Origin: CAXBBB01 sp963815505
GTDB taxonomy: Bacteria; Bacteroidota; Rhodothermia; Rhodothermales; BA12
Length of the DNA: 64,000 nucleotides
Assembly (NCBI GenBank): GCA_963815505.1
Contig: CAWFGU010000001.1
Location: forward strand, 62,001 to 126,000
Direction of reading: 5' to 3'
Shown: positions 10,201 through 18,506 of the stretch, piece by piece
Numbering within the stretch: position 1 is the first letter of the stretch
Layout: each line of letters opens with the position of its first letter
Translations under genes and position numbers: made by a program
The notes under the pieces: generated by a model
The model's input: the letters and a program-made list of their open reading frames with translations, nothing else
The model's database searches: none
What the model was told of the DNA's origin: nothing

Positions 10201-11683
10201 CGAACGACGCGCTCGACGTCGGTCGAGAGCGTTCGGAGCGCTCCGAGTCGATCGACGGCTCGTTCACGCTCAGGGTACGACGGATCGGTTCCACGGCGAC
10301 CGCTAGCGGTCGCAATCCGGCGCTGACGTCGGTGAACGGGCTTTCGGAGCGCTCACGGACGGTCGGCGACGACCTTATCGCGTGACCGGTAGTAATCGTG
10401 CGCTCGCCGTGCTCCCCGACCTGGGCGCGCTCGCGAGCAGTCGGAGGTCAGCCTCTTCCATATCGTTCGAATCACGACCACTCACGACGATCGACGGACT
10501 CGACACGCTCGCCGACGGTCGGCGGCAACTTCGAGATGGAGTATCTCCCGGTCACAGCAATCAACGGGCTCGTCGCTCTGAACGGACTCGACGCGCTTGT
10601 GACCGCTGGCGGACTCTCGGTGATCAGCCCCACCCTCGTCTCCCTGGACGGATTCGACGCGCTCACGACTGTCGACGGAGATCTGACGATAGAACTCAAC
10701 CACGCGCTGACGACCAGCGGTGGGTTCGACCGCCTCGCGACGGTTGCTGGGAGCCTCGTCATCACCTTCAACGGAGCACTGACGAGCGTTGCGCCCTTCG
10801 ATGCGCTAACGACTGTGGAGAAGACCTCAGTATCCACCGAAACGGCGCTCTTCGCACCGTCGACGACTTTGACGCGCTCACGTCGGTCGGCGGCGACGTA
10901 CTGCTTCGGAACAACGAGACACTGACGAGCGTCGACGACTTCGGCGTCACTCGCTTCACGATCGGAGAGCGACGTGAGCGTGGTCGCACAACGACGGCGC
11001 TGGCATCGCTTCTCCACCTTCGACGTCGCTGGAAGAAGCGGGGGGCATCTTCATCGAAGCAACGAGGCGCTAGCGGCTCGTCGACGGTTTCGGCACTCTG
11101 ACGACGGTTGCGGGCGCCCTCACGGTGCAGGACAACGAGGCGCTCGTTTCGCTCTCTGGTTTCGGCCTGCGTCGCTCGGTCGAAGGCGGCCTCACGGTTT
11201 CTGTCAACGAGTCGCTGACCGACTGCGCGTGCGCCCTAGCGGGCCTGGCGTCAGAACGACGACTTCTACGGGCGTCGGCGGGGACGTCGCTCATCTCGCA
11301 GAACGACTTCTCCGAACGGCACTGCCGGTCGAACGCCGAAGTGCGCCGCTCTCGCCGCCCGACTGCTCGAACTTCGGTCTGCGGCGCCGGACGCCAGATC
11401 GGCCCGCGTCGGTTCTATCGCTTCGGAGCTGCCCGCCCCGCACCCGGTGCTCGGACCGCAGCACGGTCACCTTCGCGCTGCCCAAAGCCGGACCCGCGCG
11501 GCTAGCCGTCTACGATCTGCTCGGACGCGAACGGATCGGTGCTAACCGATGACGATTCGAGCAGCAGGTAGGCCACGGCGTAGCGCATCGAAGGCGCGGC
11601 GTTGGCGCCGGGCGCGTACGTGTATCAGCCTCGAAGCGGACGGACGGATCGCTCACTCGGGCGGCTTCGTGCAGGCGCGCTGA
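7224..11683 (+). CDS. Large secreted leucine-rich-like repeat protein with T9SS sorting domain, reading frame heavily broken
   Basis: The start is clear: MRPAILLVFALLASPPASA is a signal peptide, followed by PACPLDANGDLLLTSQAEIDA. The body is a 24-residue (72-bp) repeat of the form LTSVGGDLxIxxNDALxSLxGL, as in receptor-L-domain/BspA-like surface proteins. A Cys-containing cap (ESLTDCACALAGL) lies near 11210-11240. The C-terminus near 11465-11683 resembles a T9SS type A sorting domain (VTFALPKAG, LAVYDLLGRE, then LEADGR...SGGFVQAR before TGA at 11681-11683). The frame is intact at 7224-7660, 7844-8290 and about 10560-10830. Elsewhere it changes repeatedly, mostly through short insertions relative to the repeat consensus. 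Intact length would be about 1480 residues. Probable role: adhesion or surface recognition. I treat the span as one gene; whether it is a true pseudogene or badly resolved sequence is discussed in the findings. Confidence 0.75.
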
Positions 11684-11783
11684 GTTCGAAGGCCCGCAGC
11701 GGGCAACCCCTTCCGCCCGCCACGCCTGTCCCAACCGGTCAATCCTTCCGCCCGTCCGCGCTCTGAGCCGCGATTGAGCCGCG

Positions 11784-11798
11784 CGGCACGCCGGTTGC
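11784..11798 (+). promoter_or_regulatory. Sigma-54 promoter core (-24/-12) for the flagellar operon
   Basis: CGGCACGCCGGTTGC matches the sigma-54 consensus TGGCACGNNNNTTGC at all fixed positions except the first. GG and GC are separated by exactly 10 bp. The -12 GC lies 33 nt before the flgB ATG, which predicts a transcript start about 20 nt upstream of the gene. The identical 15-mer stands before fliF. Confidence 0.85.
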
Positions 11799-11830
11799 CC
11801 TACCAGAGAGCGTCACCTACTCCCGCCGCT

Positions 11831-12169
11831 ATGGATACCGTCAAAGTTCAGGTCTTGCGCCAGGCGATGGGCGCGTACACCAAGCGGACGCAGGCGATCA
11901 ACTCGAACCTCGCCAACCTCGACACGCCGGGCTACCGCCGGATGAACGTCAGCTTCGAGGAGCACCTGCAAGAAATGCGGCGCGGCATCCCCGGTCTGCG
12001 CGACGCGGGCGATCTCAAATCGACGGTATCGCTCGACGACGAGGCGCCGGTTCTCGAACACGAGATGCTCGACATGGCCGAAACCGGAATGCGGACGCAG
12101 ATGGCCAGCCGCGCGCTGCGGGAGCACTTCGAGTTGATGCGCACCGGCATCTCCGGCCGCTCTCAGTAA
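11831..12169 (+). CDS. flgB: Flagellar basal-body rod protein FlgB
   Basis: This 112-residue protein forms the proximal rod of the flagellar basal body in the periplasm and is exported by the flagellar type III apparatus. The N-terminal helix with NSNLANLDTPGYRR is the conserved rod/hook-family motif (NxANxxTPGYxR). A C-terminal helix (EHEMLDMAETGMRTQMASRALREHFELMRTGI) matches FlgB. The size is at the short end but normal. The ATG at 11831 is chosen because it gives the family N-terminus; an in-frame ATG at 11774 would add 19 residues unlike FlgB. It is the first gene of the flgB-flgC-x-fliE-fliF-fliG-fliH run and sits 33 nt downstream of a sigma-54 core. Confidence 0.95.
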   Translation: MDTVKVQVLRQAMGAYTKRTQAINSNLANLDTPGYRRMNVSFEEHLQEMRRGIPGLRDAGDLKSTVSLDDEAPVLEHEMLDMAETGMRTQMASRALREHFELMRTGISGRSQ

Positions 12170-12229
12170 GGATCTCCGACCCGTTGAGGGTTTACACCGC
12201 CGCTCTCCCCCACCTTCTCACCTCCACCG

Positions 12230-12730
12230 ATGCTCATTCCCAAGCGCTTCCACTCGATGTTTCGCACGTCGGCGCGTGGACTGGAGTCGCAGCGCATCGC
12301 GATGGCGGCGTCGACCGAAAACCTCGCCAACGCGCGCACCTCGCGGGCCGAAGGCGAGCAGGCATACCGCGTCAAACGGGCCGTCCACACCGCCGACGGA
12401 GCGCTCAGCGGCCGCTTTCAGAACCTGCTCGCCAATCGTAGCCAAGACCTGATGGGATCGAACGGTAGCCACATGGCCGGGAGCTCGCTCAACCGCCGCC
12501 TGGGCGAGGAGGATTTGGGCCCCCAGACCGAGATCGCCGAGGAAGCGGCCGAGCGCTTGGAGTACGACCCGACGCATCCGCACGCCGACGCTCAGGGCTA
12601 CGTGCGCTACGCCGACGTGAACGTAGTCGAGGAGATGGCGCGAATGATCTCGGCCAACCGCATCTACGAAGCCAACCTCGCCGCCGTCGAGAGCACCAAG
12701 CAGATGGCCAAACGCACGATGGAAATGTGA
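12230..12730 (+). CDS. flgC: Flagellar basal-body rod protein FlgC
   Basis: This 166-residue protein is a second proximal rod subunit. The N-terminal motif STENLANARTS is the FlgC form of the rod signature. The conserved middle motif YDPTHPHADAQGYVRYADVNVVEEMARMISANRIYEAN is split across residues about 118-145, and the C-terminus is the expected amphipathic helix ending TKQMAKRTMEM. The length is slightly above the typical 130-150. It lies 60 bp after flgB. The leader before ATG is C/T-rich (tcacctccaccg) without a purine-rich ribosome site. Confidence 0.95.
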   Translation: MLIPKRFHSMFRTSARGLESQRIAMAASTENLANARTSRAEGEQAYRVKRAVHTADGALSGRFQNLLANRSQDLMGSNGSHMAGSSLNRRLGEEDLGPQTEIAEEAAERLEYDPTHPHADAQGYVRYADVNVVEEMARMISANRIYEANLAAVESTKQMAKRTMEM

Positions 12731-12780
12731 CCGCTCGGCTAGCCGTCACGCCCAACTCTTCCCCCCTCCCACCGCCACCG

Positions 12781-13053
12781 ATGATCACTCCCTACCAGAA
12801 CCGCGCAGCCCTGTTCACGCAGATGCAGGCCCGCCAGACCGGCCAGACCGGGGCTGCTCAGCCCACCGCGCGCACCACATCGATCCAGCAGGCCCAGGCA
12901 CCCGCCAGGCCCATCGCGGCCCAAGAGGCGCAGCGCATCCAAGGCGCATTTCCCGAGTCCCCGGTGATGTCGATGCGACTGTATGGACGCGGCAACAGCA
13001 CGCAGACCATTTCACCTGGAAGCCTCGGCGGCCACCTGGATTTGCGCGGGTAA
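12781..13053 (+). CDS. Small uncharacterised protein inside the flagellar operon
   Basis: A 90-residue protein lies between flgC and fliE. I do not recognise a family. It begins MITPYQNRAALFTQMQARQ, has a low-complexity Gln/Ala/Pro/Thr middle (about residues 18-55, likely disordered) and ends with a more ordered stretch, RLYGRGNSTQTISPGSLGG then HLDLRG. The ATG at 12781 follows the same C/T-rich leader (ctcccaccgccaccg) as flgC, which supports it. An in-frame GTG at 12727 overlaps the flgC stop by 4 bp and would add 18 residues. Position and codon use suggest a real gene; a secreted flagellar accessory or chaperone-like role is possible but unproven. The gene commonly found here in other bacteria is fliE, which instead comes next. 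Confidence 0.65.
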   Translation: MITPYQNRAALFTQMQARQTGQTGAAQPTARTTSIQQAQAPARPIAAQEAQRIQGAFPESPVMSMRLYGRGNSTQTISPGSLGGHLDLRG

Positions 13054-13179
13054 CCGACTTCGTCTTTCGCCCGCCGGTGTACGGGCGCCTCTGCGCATCC
13101 TCTGACTCTTCCTCATCCTCGCGAACCCGCGCCATCGGCGACGCAATCAGCCCGAGGCGACTACTCCTCCCCTGCCGCC

Positions 13180-13482
13180 ATGACCGTTTCGCAGCTCCAG
13201 CGCATCCGCCAGACCGGACTGTCCGACGGGCAACTTCCCGTCCCGCAGTCGAGGCCGAGCGAAACGTCGTTCGGCGACACGCTCAAAGACGCCATCGGCA
13301 AGGTAGACGCCAGCCAGCAGGCCGCTGATGAGCAGATCGAGGCCTTTGTAGCGGGCGACCAGGACGATCTGCACGAGGTCATGATCGCGATGAATCAGGC
13401 CAAGCTGACGTTCCAACTGATGACCGAGGTGCGCAACAAAGCGCTCGAGACCTACCAGGAACTGATGCGGATGCAGGTCTGA
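13180..13482 (+). CDS. fliE: Flagellar hook-basal body complex protein FliE
   Basis: FliE (100 residues) joins the MS ring to the rod and is among the first substrates of the export gate. The sequence has the family pattern: a disordered N-terminus, then SFGDTLKDAIGKVDASQQAADEQIEAFVAGD followed by the C-terminal signature DDLHEVMIAMNQAKLTFQLMTEVRNKALETYQELMRMQV (residues about 62-100). The length is typical. The ATG is preceded by a C/T-rich leader (ctcctcccctgccgcc). Confidence 0.95.
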   Translation: MTVSQLQRIRQTGLSDGQLPVPQSRPSETSFGDTLKDAIGKVDASQQAADEQIEAFVAGDQDDLHEVMIAMNQAKLTFQLMTEVRNKALETYQELMRMQV

Positions 13483-13667
13483 CTCTGACCATCCTCCCAC
13501 ACCGTCGTCCGTAGAGTCACCTCTCCGAGCCGGCCCTACATCACCGCCGCCCGAGGCCACGGCATCACCGCCGCCTGACTGCGCCGCGAAGGCAAGGCTT
13601 TCCGCTCGACACGCGCCTGCTTCCGCAAAGTGCGCTGCGCCGCGCCACCTGGACGCTGAGAGCCGCT

Positions 13668-13682
13668 CGGCACGCCGGTTGC
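13668..13682 (+). promoter_or_regulatory. Sigma-54 promoter core (-24/-12) before fliF
   Basis: The 15-mer CGGCACGCCGGTTGC is identical to the one before flgB, with GG and GC 10 bp apart and an A after TTGC (TTGCA). The -12 GC is 32 nt before the fliF ATG, almost the same spacing as at flgB. It would give fliF-fliG-fliH a second, internal sigma-54 start. Confidence 0.85.
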
Positions 13683-13713
13683 ACACGTCCTCGTCGACGC
13701 CACCCCCCGCCTT

Positions 13714-15357
13714 ATGTCCCAGTTCGCCGCCGCTCAATCGTTCTGGAACCGTCTGTCTACGCAGCAGCGCGTGACGTTGGGCGCCGTAGTAGGCGGCACC
13801 GTCCTCCTGCTCGCCGCTCTGGCCTTCTGGTCGAGCCGCCCGGACATGACGCTGCTGTTTGGCGGGCTGTCTTCGGGTGACGCGAACACGGTCGTCGAGG
13901 CGCTGCGCGACGAAGCGGTTGCGTACGAACTGAAAGAGAACGGATCGGCCGTTTACGTGCCGCGCGATCAGGTGTACGAACTGCGGCTTCGGTTCGCGGC
14001 GCAGGGGCTGGCGGGCGATGGGCAGATCGGCTATGAACTGTTCGACGGTAACATGCTCGGCATGACCGACTTCATGCAGAAGCTCAACCTCAAGCGCGCA
14101 CTCGAAGGCGAACTCGCCCGCACCATCGCCGCGCTGGGGCAGGTGCAGATGGCGCGTGTACACTTGGTCATCCCCGAGCGGAGCGCGTTCGCCGAGGAAT
14201 CGGACGAGCCGACGGCCAGCGTCGTCGTCCAGACCGGGCGCGGCGTGACACTCGACAAGCAGGAAGTCGCGGGCGTGGTCAGCCTCGTCGCGGGCGCCGT
14301 AGAAGGGCTGAGCGACGACAATGTGACGGTCCTCGACGTGCGCGGAAACTTGCTCTCCAGTCCAGACGGGCGAGACGCAGACGCCATCCTCACCAGCAAC
14401 CAGATCAACGTGCAGCGTGCGACCGAGCAGCACCTGGCGCAGAGCGGGCAGACCATGCTCGACCAGATGCTGGGGCCGGGCAACGCCATCGTGCGCGTCG
14501 CCGCCGAGTTGGACTTCTCGCGCGGCGTCGAGGAGCGCGAACTGATCGACCCCGAATCCGCCACGGTCGTGAGCGAGGAAAAGCTCGACGAGCAGTCGCC
14601 CGATGCCGGAGCGGCCAACTCGACGGTCCGCAACTACGAACTGAGCCGCACCAGGGAACGGGTCGAGAAATCGACCGGCGAGATCAAGTATCTGACCGTG
14701 TCGGTCATCCTCAACCAGAAGCAGTTCGCCGACGAAACGGCGGTCGTCGAGGACAACGCGGTCGTGCTCACGCCTCAGCCTTATGCGCCGGGCGAAGTCG
14801 AGGACATCACGGCCCTGGTCCAGAACGCCGTCGGTTTTCAGCCCGACCGGGGAGACCGCTTCGCCCTCCACCAGACGCGCTTCGACACGTCGGTCGACGA
14901 CGCCGTCGAGCAAGAGATGCTGACGATGGAGCGGCAGCAGCAGACCCAAGTCTACATCCGCTATGGGCTGCTGGCGCTGGCGCTGGGCGTCGTCGCATGG
15001 CTGCTGTGGTCAACGACGCAGCGGCTGACGGCGCCCGTCCGGGTAGAAGCGAGAGAACTCGGGCGCAAGCAGCTGTCGGGCGCATCCGTAGGCCCGGATG
15101 GCGCGCTCGTCCCCATGAACGGAGAGGGCGAAGAACTGATGATCGTCGACGACCTGTACACCAGCAAACTGTCGCCCGAGGCCAAGGCGCGGCTCAAGGC
15201 CAAGCATCAGATGTTCGAGGAGATCCAGCAGCATGCCATCGAAGTGCCCGAGGAGGCCGCCGACCTGATCCGCTCGTGGCTCATCGAGGACGTGGAGAGC
15301 GGACGCGTCCAACTGAAAGTCCCAATAGGCGGCGAGAGCGCCGTCGGCGTCTCCTGA
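13714..15357 (+). CDS. fliF: Flagellar MS-ring protein FliF
   Basis: This 547-residue inner-membrane protein forms the MS ring that carries the rotor and surrounds the export gate. The first helix is VTLGAVVGGTVLLLAALAFW (about residues 21-40). The periplasmic ring-building domains contain the family motifs NTVVEALRDEAVAYEL, LNLKRALEGELARTIAALGQVQMARVHLVIPE and VEKSTGEIKYLTVSVILN. The second helix, YGLLALALGVVAWLLW, is near residues 417-432. The cytoplasmic tail ends with an acidic FliG-binding segment (PEEAADLIRSWLIED). The size is normal. It has its own sigma-54 core 32 nt upstream. Confidence 0.96.
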   Translation: MSQFAAAQSFWNRLSTQQRVTLGAVVGGTVLLLAALAFWSSRPDMTLLFGGLSSGDANTVVEALRDEAVAYELKENGSAVYVPRDQVYELRLRFAAQGLAGDGQIGYELFDGNMLGMTDFMQKLNLKRALEGELARTIAALGQVQMARVHLVIPERSAFAEESDEPTASVVVQTGRGVTLDKQEVAGVVSLVAGAVEGLSDDNVTVLDVRGNLLSSPDGRDADAILTSNQINVQRATEQHLAQSGQTMLDQMLGPGNAIVRVAAELDFSRGVEERELIDPESATVVSEEKLDEQSPDAGAANSTVRNYELSRTRERVEKSTGEIKYLTVSVILNQKQFADETAVVEDNAVVLTPQPYAPGEVEDITALVQNAVGFQPDRGDRFALHQTRFDTSVDDAVEQEMLTMERQQQTQVYIRYGLLALALGVVAWLLWSTTQRLTAPVRVEARELGRKQLSGASVGPDGALVPMNGEGEELMIVDDLYTSKLSPEAKARLKAKHQMFEEIQQHAIEVPEEAADLIRSWLIEDVESGRVQLKVPIGGESAVGVS

Positions 15358-15375
15358 TTCCTGCCTACTGCCCCC

Positions 15376-16491
15376 ATGCCTGACCCCATCATTCCGACCG
15401 AGACGCAGAGCGACAGCGCCGCCGCCAGCAGTGCGGCCGCCGTCATGGCGATCACCGAGAACGTCAAACTCGCCGCCCGCGACGCCGCCGCCGACCTGAC
15501 CGGCGCGCAAAAGTCGGCCGTCCTGCTCATCGCGCTTGGCGTCGAGGGCGCGACGGCTGTCCTGCGCAAGCTGCACGACGAAGAAGTCGAGCGCATCTCG
15601 GTCGAAATCGCACGCTTCCGCAACGTCTCGGGCGACGTGGTCGAGGCCGTCCTGATGGAGTATCGGGACATGAAGATGGCCCAAAACTACATCGCTCAGG
15701 GTGGGGCCAATTTCGCGCGCGAGGTGCTTGTGGCCGCGCTGGGCGACCGCCGCGCCGAGGAGATCATGATGCGCGTCGAGGCGGCCATGGAAGTCTCGGC
15801 GTTTCACCTCTTGCAGACCGTCGAGACGAGCCAGCTCACCAACTTCCTCACCTACGAGCATCCGCAGACGGCCGCGCTCATCCTGGCCCACCTCAACAGC
15901 CGAAAAGCCGCCGACATCATCGCCGGATTCAATCCCGAGATGCAGTCTGAGGTGATGGTGCGCCTCGCGACGATGAGCAAAACGTCGCCCGAACTGCTGC
16001 GCGACATCGAAGAAGTCATACGCGGCCAGATCGGCAGCCTGTTCGGGACCGAACTGTCGACGGCGGGCGGCGTCGACAAGGTCGCTGACATCTTGAACAA
16101 CATCAGCCGGGCTGCCGAGCGCTCCATCATGGATGGCATTCGGGAAAGCGAACCCGAACTGGCGGCCAATATCAAAAACCTGATGTTCACGTTCGACGAC
16201 CTGGTCGGCGTGTCGGGCCGAGACATGCAGCGGCTGCTGATGGACGTGGACCAGAAAGACCTGGCGCTGGCGATGAAGGCAGCAGGCGAGGACCTGAAGC
16301 AGAAGGTGTTCGGCAACGTGTCGGAGCGCGTCGCCGAGGCGCTCAAAGAAGAGATCGAACTGCTCGGCCCGGTCCGGGTGTCGGACGTGGACGAGGCGCA
16401 GAAGAACATTCTCGCCAAGGCGCAGCAGCTGGAGGAGCAAGAGGAAATCACGCTGGGCCGGGGCGGCGGCTCGACCGACGAGTTGCTCTGA
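15376..16491 (+). CDS. fliG: Flagellar motor switch protein FliG
   Basis: FliG (371 residues) is the rotor protein that binds FliF through its N-terminal domain and interacts with the stator through its charged C-terminal domain. Visible signatures are GAQKSAVLLIALG (after a nonconserved N-terminal tail of about 40 residues), EHPQTAALILAHL (residues about 160-172, the EHPQ middle-domain motif), FTFDDLVGVSGRDMQRLLMDVD and the C-terminal LGRGGG. The N-terminal extension is longer than in most FliG proteins. It lies 18 bp after fliF and 4 bp before fliH, so the three are cotranscribed. Confidence 0.96.
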   Translation: MPDPIIPTETQSDSAAASSAAAVMAITENVKLAARDAAADLTGAQKSAVLLIALGVEGATAVLRKLHDEEVERISVEIARFRNVSGDVVEAVLMEYRDMKMAQNYIAQGGANFAREVLVAALGDRRAEEIMMRVEAAMEVSAFHLLQTVETSQLTNFLTYEHPQTAALILAHLNSRKAADIIAGFNPEMQSEVMVRLATMSKTSPELLRDIEEVIRGQIGSLFGTELSTAGGVDKVADILNNISRAAERSIMDGIRESEPELAANIKNLMFTFDDLVGVSGRDMQRLLMDVDQKDLALAMKAAGEDLKQKVFGNVSERVAEALKEEIELLGPVRVSDVDEAQKNILAKAQQLEEQEEITLGRGGGSTDELL

Positions 16492-16495
16492 GCCG

Positions 16496-17383
16496 ATGAA
16501 TCTATCCCCCGCCCGCACGCGCATTATCCGAGGCGCCGTCTCGGCCCAGCCGGTCGACACGCATCCGCGCCTACCGAGCGTCGTCCGCGGAGCCGCCGAG
16601 CCTCCCGCCCAACACTATGGTTCGCGCTTGACGCGCATCATCCGCGCCGCCGACGCCCGCCTGTCGGCTCAGCCCGCCCGCGTCGCCCACCTGACCGGCG
16701 AGGTAGCCCACGCGCTACCCGACATGGAAGAGGCGCGCGACGACCTGCACTCGCCGTCCGCCGACCTCGACTTCGACGCCGGACTCGATCTGGCGCCTGC
16801 CCCTCCGCCCCCACCCCCTGTCGATGTGGATGCGCTGCGCGAGGAGATCGCAGCTGAGTGGCGCACGCGCATGGACGAGGAAGTCGAAAAGGCGCGCGAC
16901 GACGGCTACCGGCAGGGCCACGCCGACACGCTCCGCACGCACCAGCGCAAGTTCGAGCAGGACCGCGCCAGCCTGTCCGCCGACGTAGCCGCGCTCGCCG
17001 CCGCCCGGTCCAAACTGCTGCACGACAGCGAGACACTTGCGGCTCGACTCGCCTTCGACGTGGCCGAGTCGATCTTGGGCGCGACTATTCCCGAAGCCGC
17101 ACGGCGCGCGTCGATGGGCGCGCTGAGCGACGCACTCGAGCAAATCGCGTCGGACCAAACCATCGTCGCCACGCTCCACCCCGTCGACCTGCTGCGATTG
17201 AGCGAGAACGGCCTGTCCGACGAGATGCGGGCGGCCCACGCCGGTCTCAAACTCGAAGCCGACCCGCTGCTCGACGAAGGCGACTGGCACATGGCGACGC
17301 CTGACGCGGTCGTCCGCCGCGTGCGCAGCGAACTGATCGGCACGCTGCGTCGACGCCTGGGGCTGCTGTCGATGGCGGGCTAG
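16496..17383 (+). CDS. fliH: Flagellar assembly protein FliH
   Basis: This 295-residue protein regulates the export ATPase FliI. The C-terminal half carries the FliH/YscL pattern: DDGYRQGHADTLRTH, then a Val/Ala-rich dimer helix, RLAFDVAESILGATI, HPVDLLRL, and LIGTLRRRLGLL. The N-terminal region contains two copies of a TRIIR-A motif (residues about 7-13 and 42-48) separated by a Pro-rich linker, plus a polyproline stretch (PAPPPPPPVD) near 100. The FliH N-terminus normally docks on FliN/FlhA, so the duplicate motif may be the docking peptide. The start ATG lies 4 bp after the fliG stop. No fliI follows; the next gene is a cation exchanger. Confidence 0.85.
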   Translation: MNLSPARTRIIRGAVSAQPVDTHPRLPSVVRGAAEPPAQHYGSRLTRIIRAADARLSAQPARVAHLTGEVAHALPDMEEARDDLHSPSADLDFDAGLDLAPAPPPPPPVDVDALREEIAAEWRTRMDEEVEKARDDGYRQGHADTLRTHQRKFEQDRASLSADVAALAAARSKLLHDSETLAARLAFDVAESILGATIPEAARRASMGALSDALEQIASDQTIVATLHPVDLLRLSENGLSDEMRAAHAGLKLEADPLLDEGDWHMATPDAVVRRVRSELIGTLRRRLGLLSMAG

Positions 17384-17443
17384 CGCGCGGAACTTAGAGC
17401 GAACCTTGCGCGCTAGGGCGACGGTTTCCATTCATCCGAGCAC

Positions 17444-18388
17444 GTGGCATACTTCTCTCTCATAGCCGGACTGGTCCTGCTTGTCGTCGGTGCCGATGCG
17501 TTGGTGCGGGGCAGCGTGCACGTGGCGCAGCGAATGGGCGTCTCGTCGCTGCTGATCGGGCTGACGCTGGTGGCTTGGGGAACGTCGGCACCCGAGTTGG
17601 TCGTGAGCGCTCAAGCGTCGCTGTCAGGGCAAGGCGGGTTGTCGCTGGGCAACGCGGTAGGCTCGAATATCGTCAACCTGAGCGTGATTCTGGGGCTGAC
17701 GGCTCTGATTCGGCCCCTACGCGTCGCTTCTGAAATGGCCGAGCGCGAGTTTCCGCTCCTCATCGTGGTGACGCTGGTGACGACGGCGCTGATTGTCACG
17801 AGCGGGCTGGCGCGATGGGAAGGCATGCTGTTGCTGGTAGCTCTGGTGGCGTGGACGGTGTGGCAAATCCGCAGCGTGCGAAAAGAGACGCCCGAATTGG
17901 CGCGCGTGGACGAGGTGGTCGCGCCTTCCCGAGCCACGGGTGCGCGATCGACGTGGACCAACGCTGCGCTCATTGTCGGTGGTCTGGCAGCGCTGGTGGG
18001 CGGATCGTCTCTGTTCGTCGACGGCGCGAGTGACCTAGCGGCGGCGTGGGGCTGGTCTCAGGCGCTGATCGGGCTAACGGTCGTCGCCGTCGGGACGAGC
18101 CTTCCCGAACTGGCGGCCTCCGTCGCGGGGGTGCTCAAAGGCGAAGGCGACCTGGCGATCGGCAACGTCGTCGGCTCCAACCTCTTCAACTTGACCGGAG
18201 TGTTGGGGGTCGCCGCCGTCGTTCGCCCCGTTCCCGGCGGCCTGTTGTCCCCGCTCGACCTGATCGCGCTCGTCGCGCTGACGCTGCTGGCCGTCGCCGC
18301 CTTGCGTACGAGCTTCCGGCTGGGCCGCATCGAGGGCGCTTTACTGCTCGCGGTCTATGCAGGCTACGTCGTGCTGCGGATGAGCTAG
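17444..18388 (+). CDS. Na+/Ca2+ exchanger of the CaCA family (YrbG-like)
   Basis: This 314-residue polytopic inner-membrane protein has the two inverted alpha-repeats of CaCA exchangers. The first repeat contains LTLVAWGTSAPELVVS and GNAVGSNIVNLSVILG; the second contains LTVVAVGTSLPELAAS and GNVVGSNLFNLTGVLG. The acidic residue in each G-T-S-x-P-E motif coordinates the transported ion. Ten hydrophobic segments are apparent. The start is a GTG (17444), giving VAYFSLIAGLVLLVVGADALV, with no better ATG nearby. It probably exports Ca2+ in exchange for Na+ or H+. It is 60 bp from fliH and is not obviously part of the flagellar unit. Confidence 0.92.
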   Translation: MAYFSLIAGLVLLVVGADALVRGSVHVAQRMGVSSLLIGLTLVAWGTSAPELVVSAQASLSGQGGLSLGNAVGSNIVNLSVILGLTALIRPLRVASEMAEREFPLLIVVTLVTTALIVTSGLARWEGMLLLVALVAWTVWQIRSVRKETPELARVDEVVAPSRATGARSTWTNAALIVGGLAALVGGSSLFVDGASDLAAAWGWSQALIGLTVVAVGTSLPELAASVAGVLKGEGDLAIGNVVGSNLFNLTGVLGVAAVVRPVPGGLLSPLDLIALVALTLLAVAALRTSFRLGRIEGALLLAVYAGYVVLRMS

Positions 18389-18506
18389 CGCCGTGCCTAC
18401 CGGGCTGCGTCGAGCGCTAGCGGAAGCCTCTAAACACCCGTGACACGAAGTGAGCAACGCCGCCGCTTAGAAGTGGGTACGCTGCGCTCCTACCCTCCTC
18501 TACCTC

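Noticed and set aside
7844..11100. Regular 72-bp repeats that could suggest a CRISPR or satellite array
   Set aside because: The repeat translates into a 24-residue leucine-rich unit within a secreted protein, with variable codons and no unique spacers.
13147..16560. Long minus-strand open frames opposite fliE, fliF and fliG
   Set aside because: The plus strand encodes full flagellar proteins with conserved motifs; the antisense frames only reflect GC bias at third codon positions.
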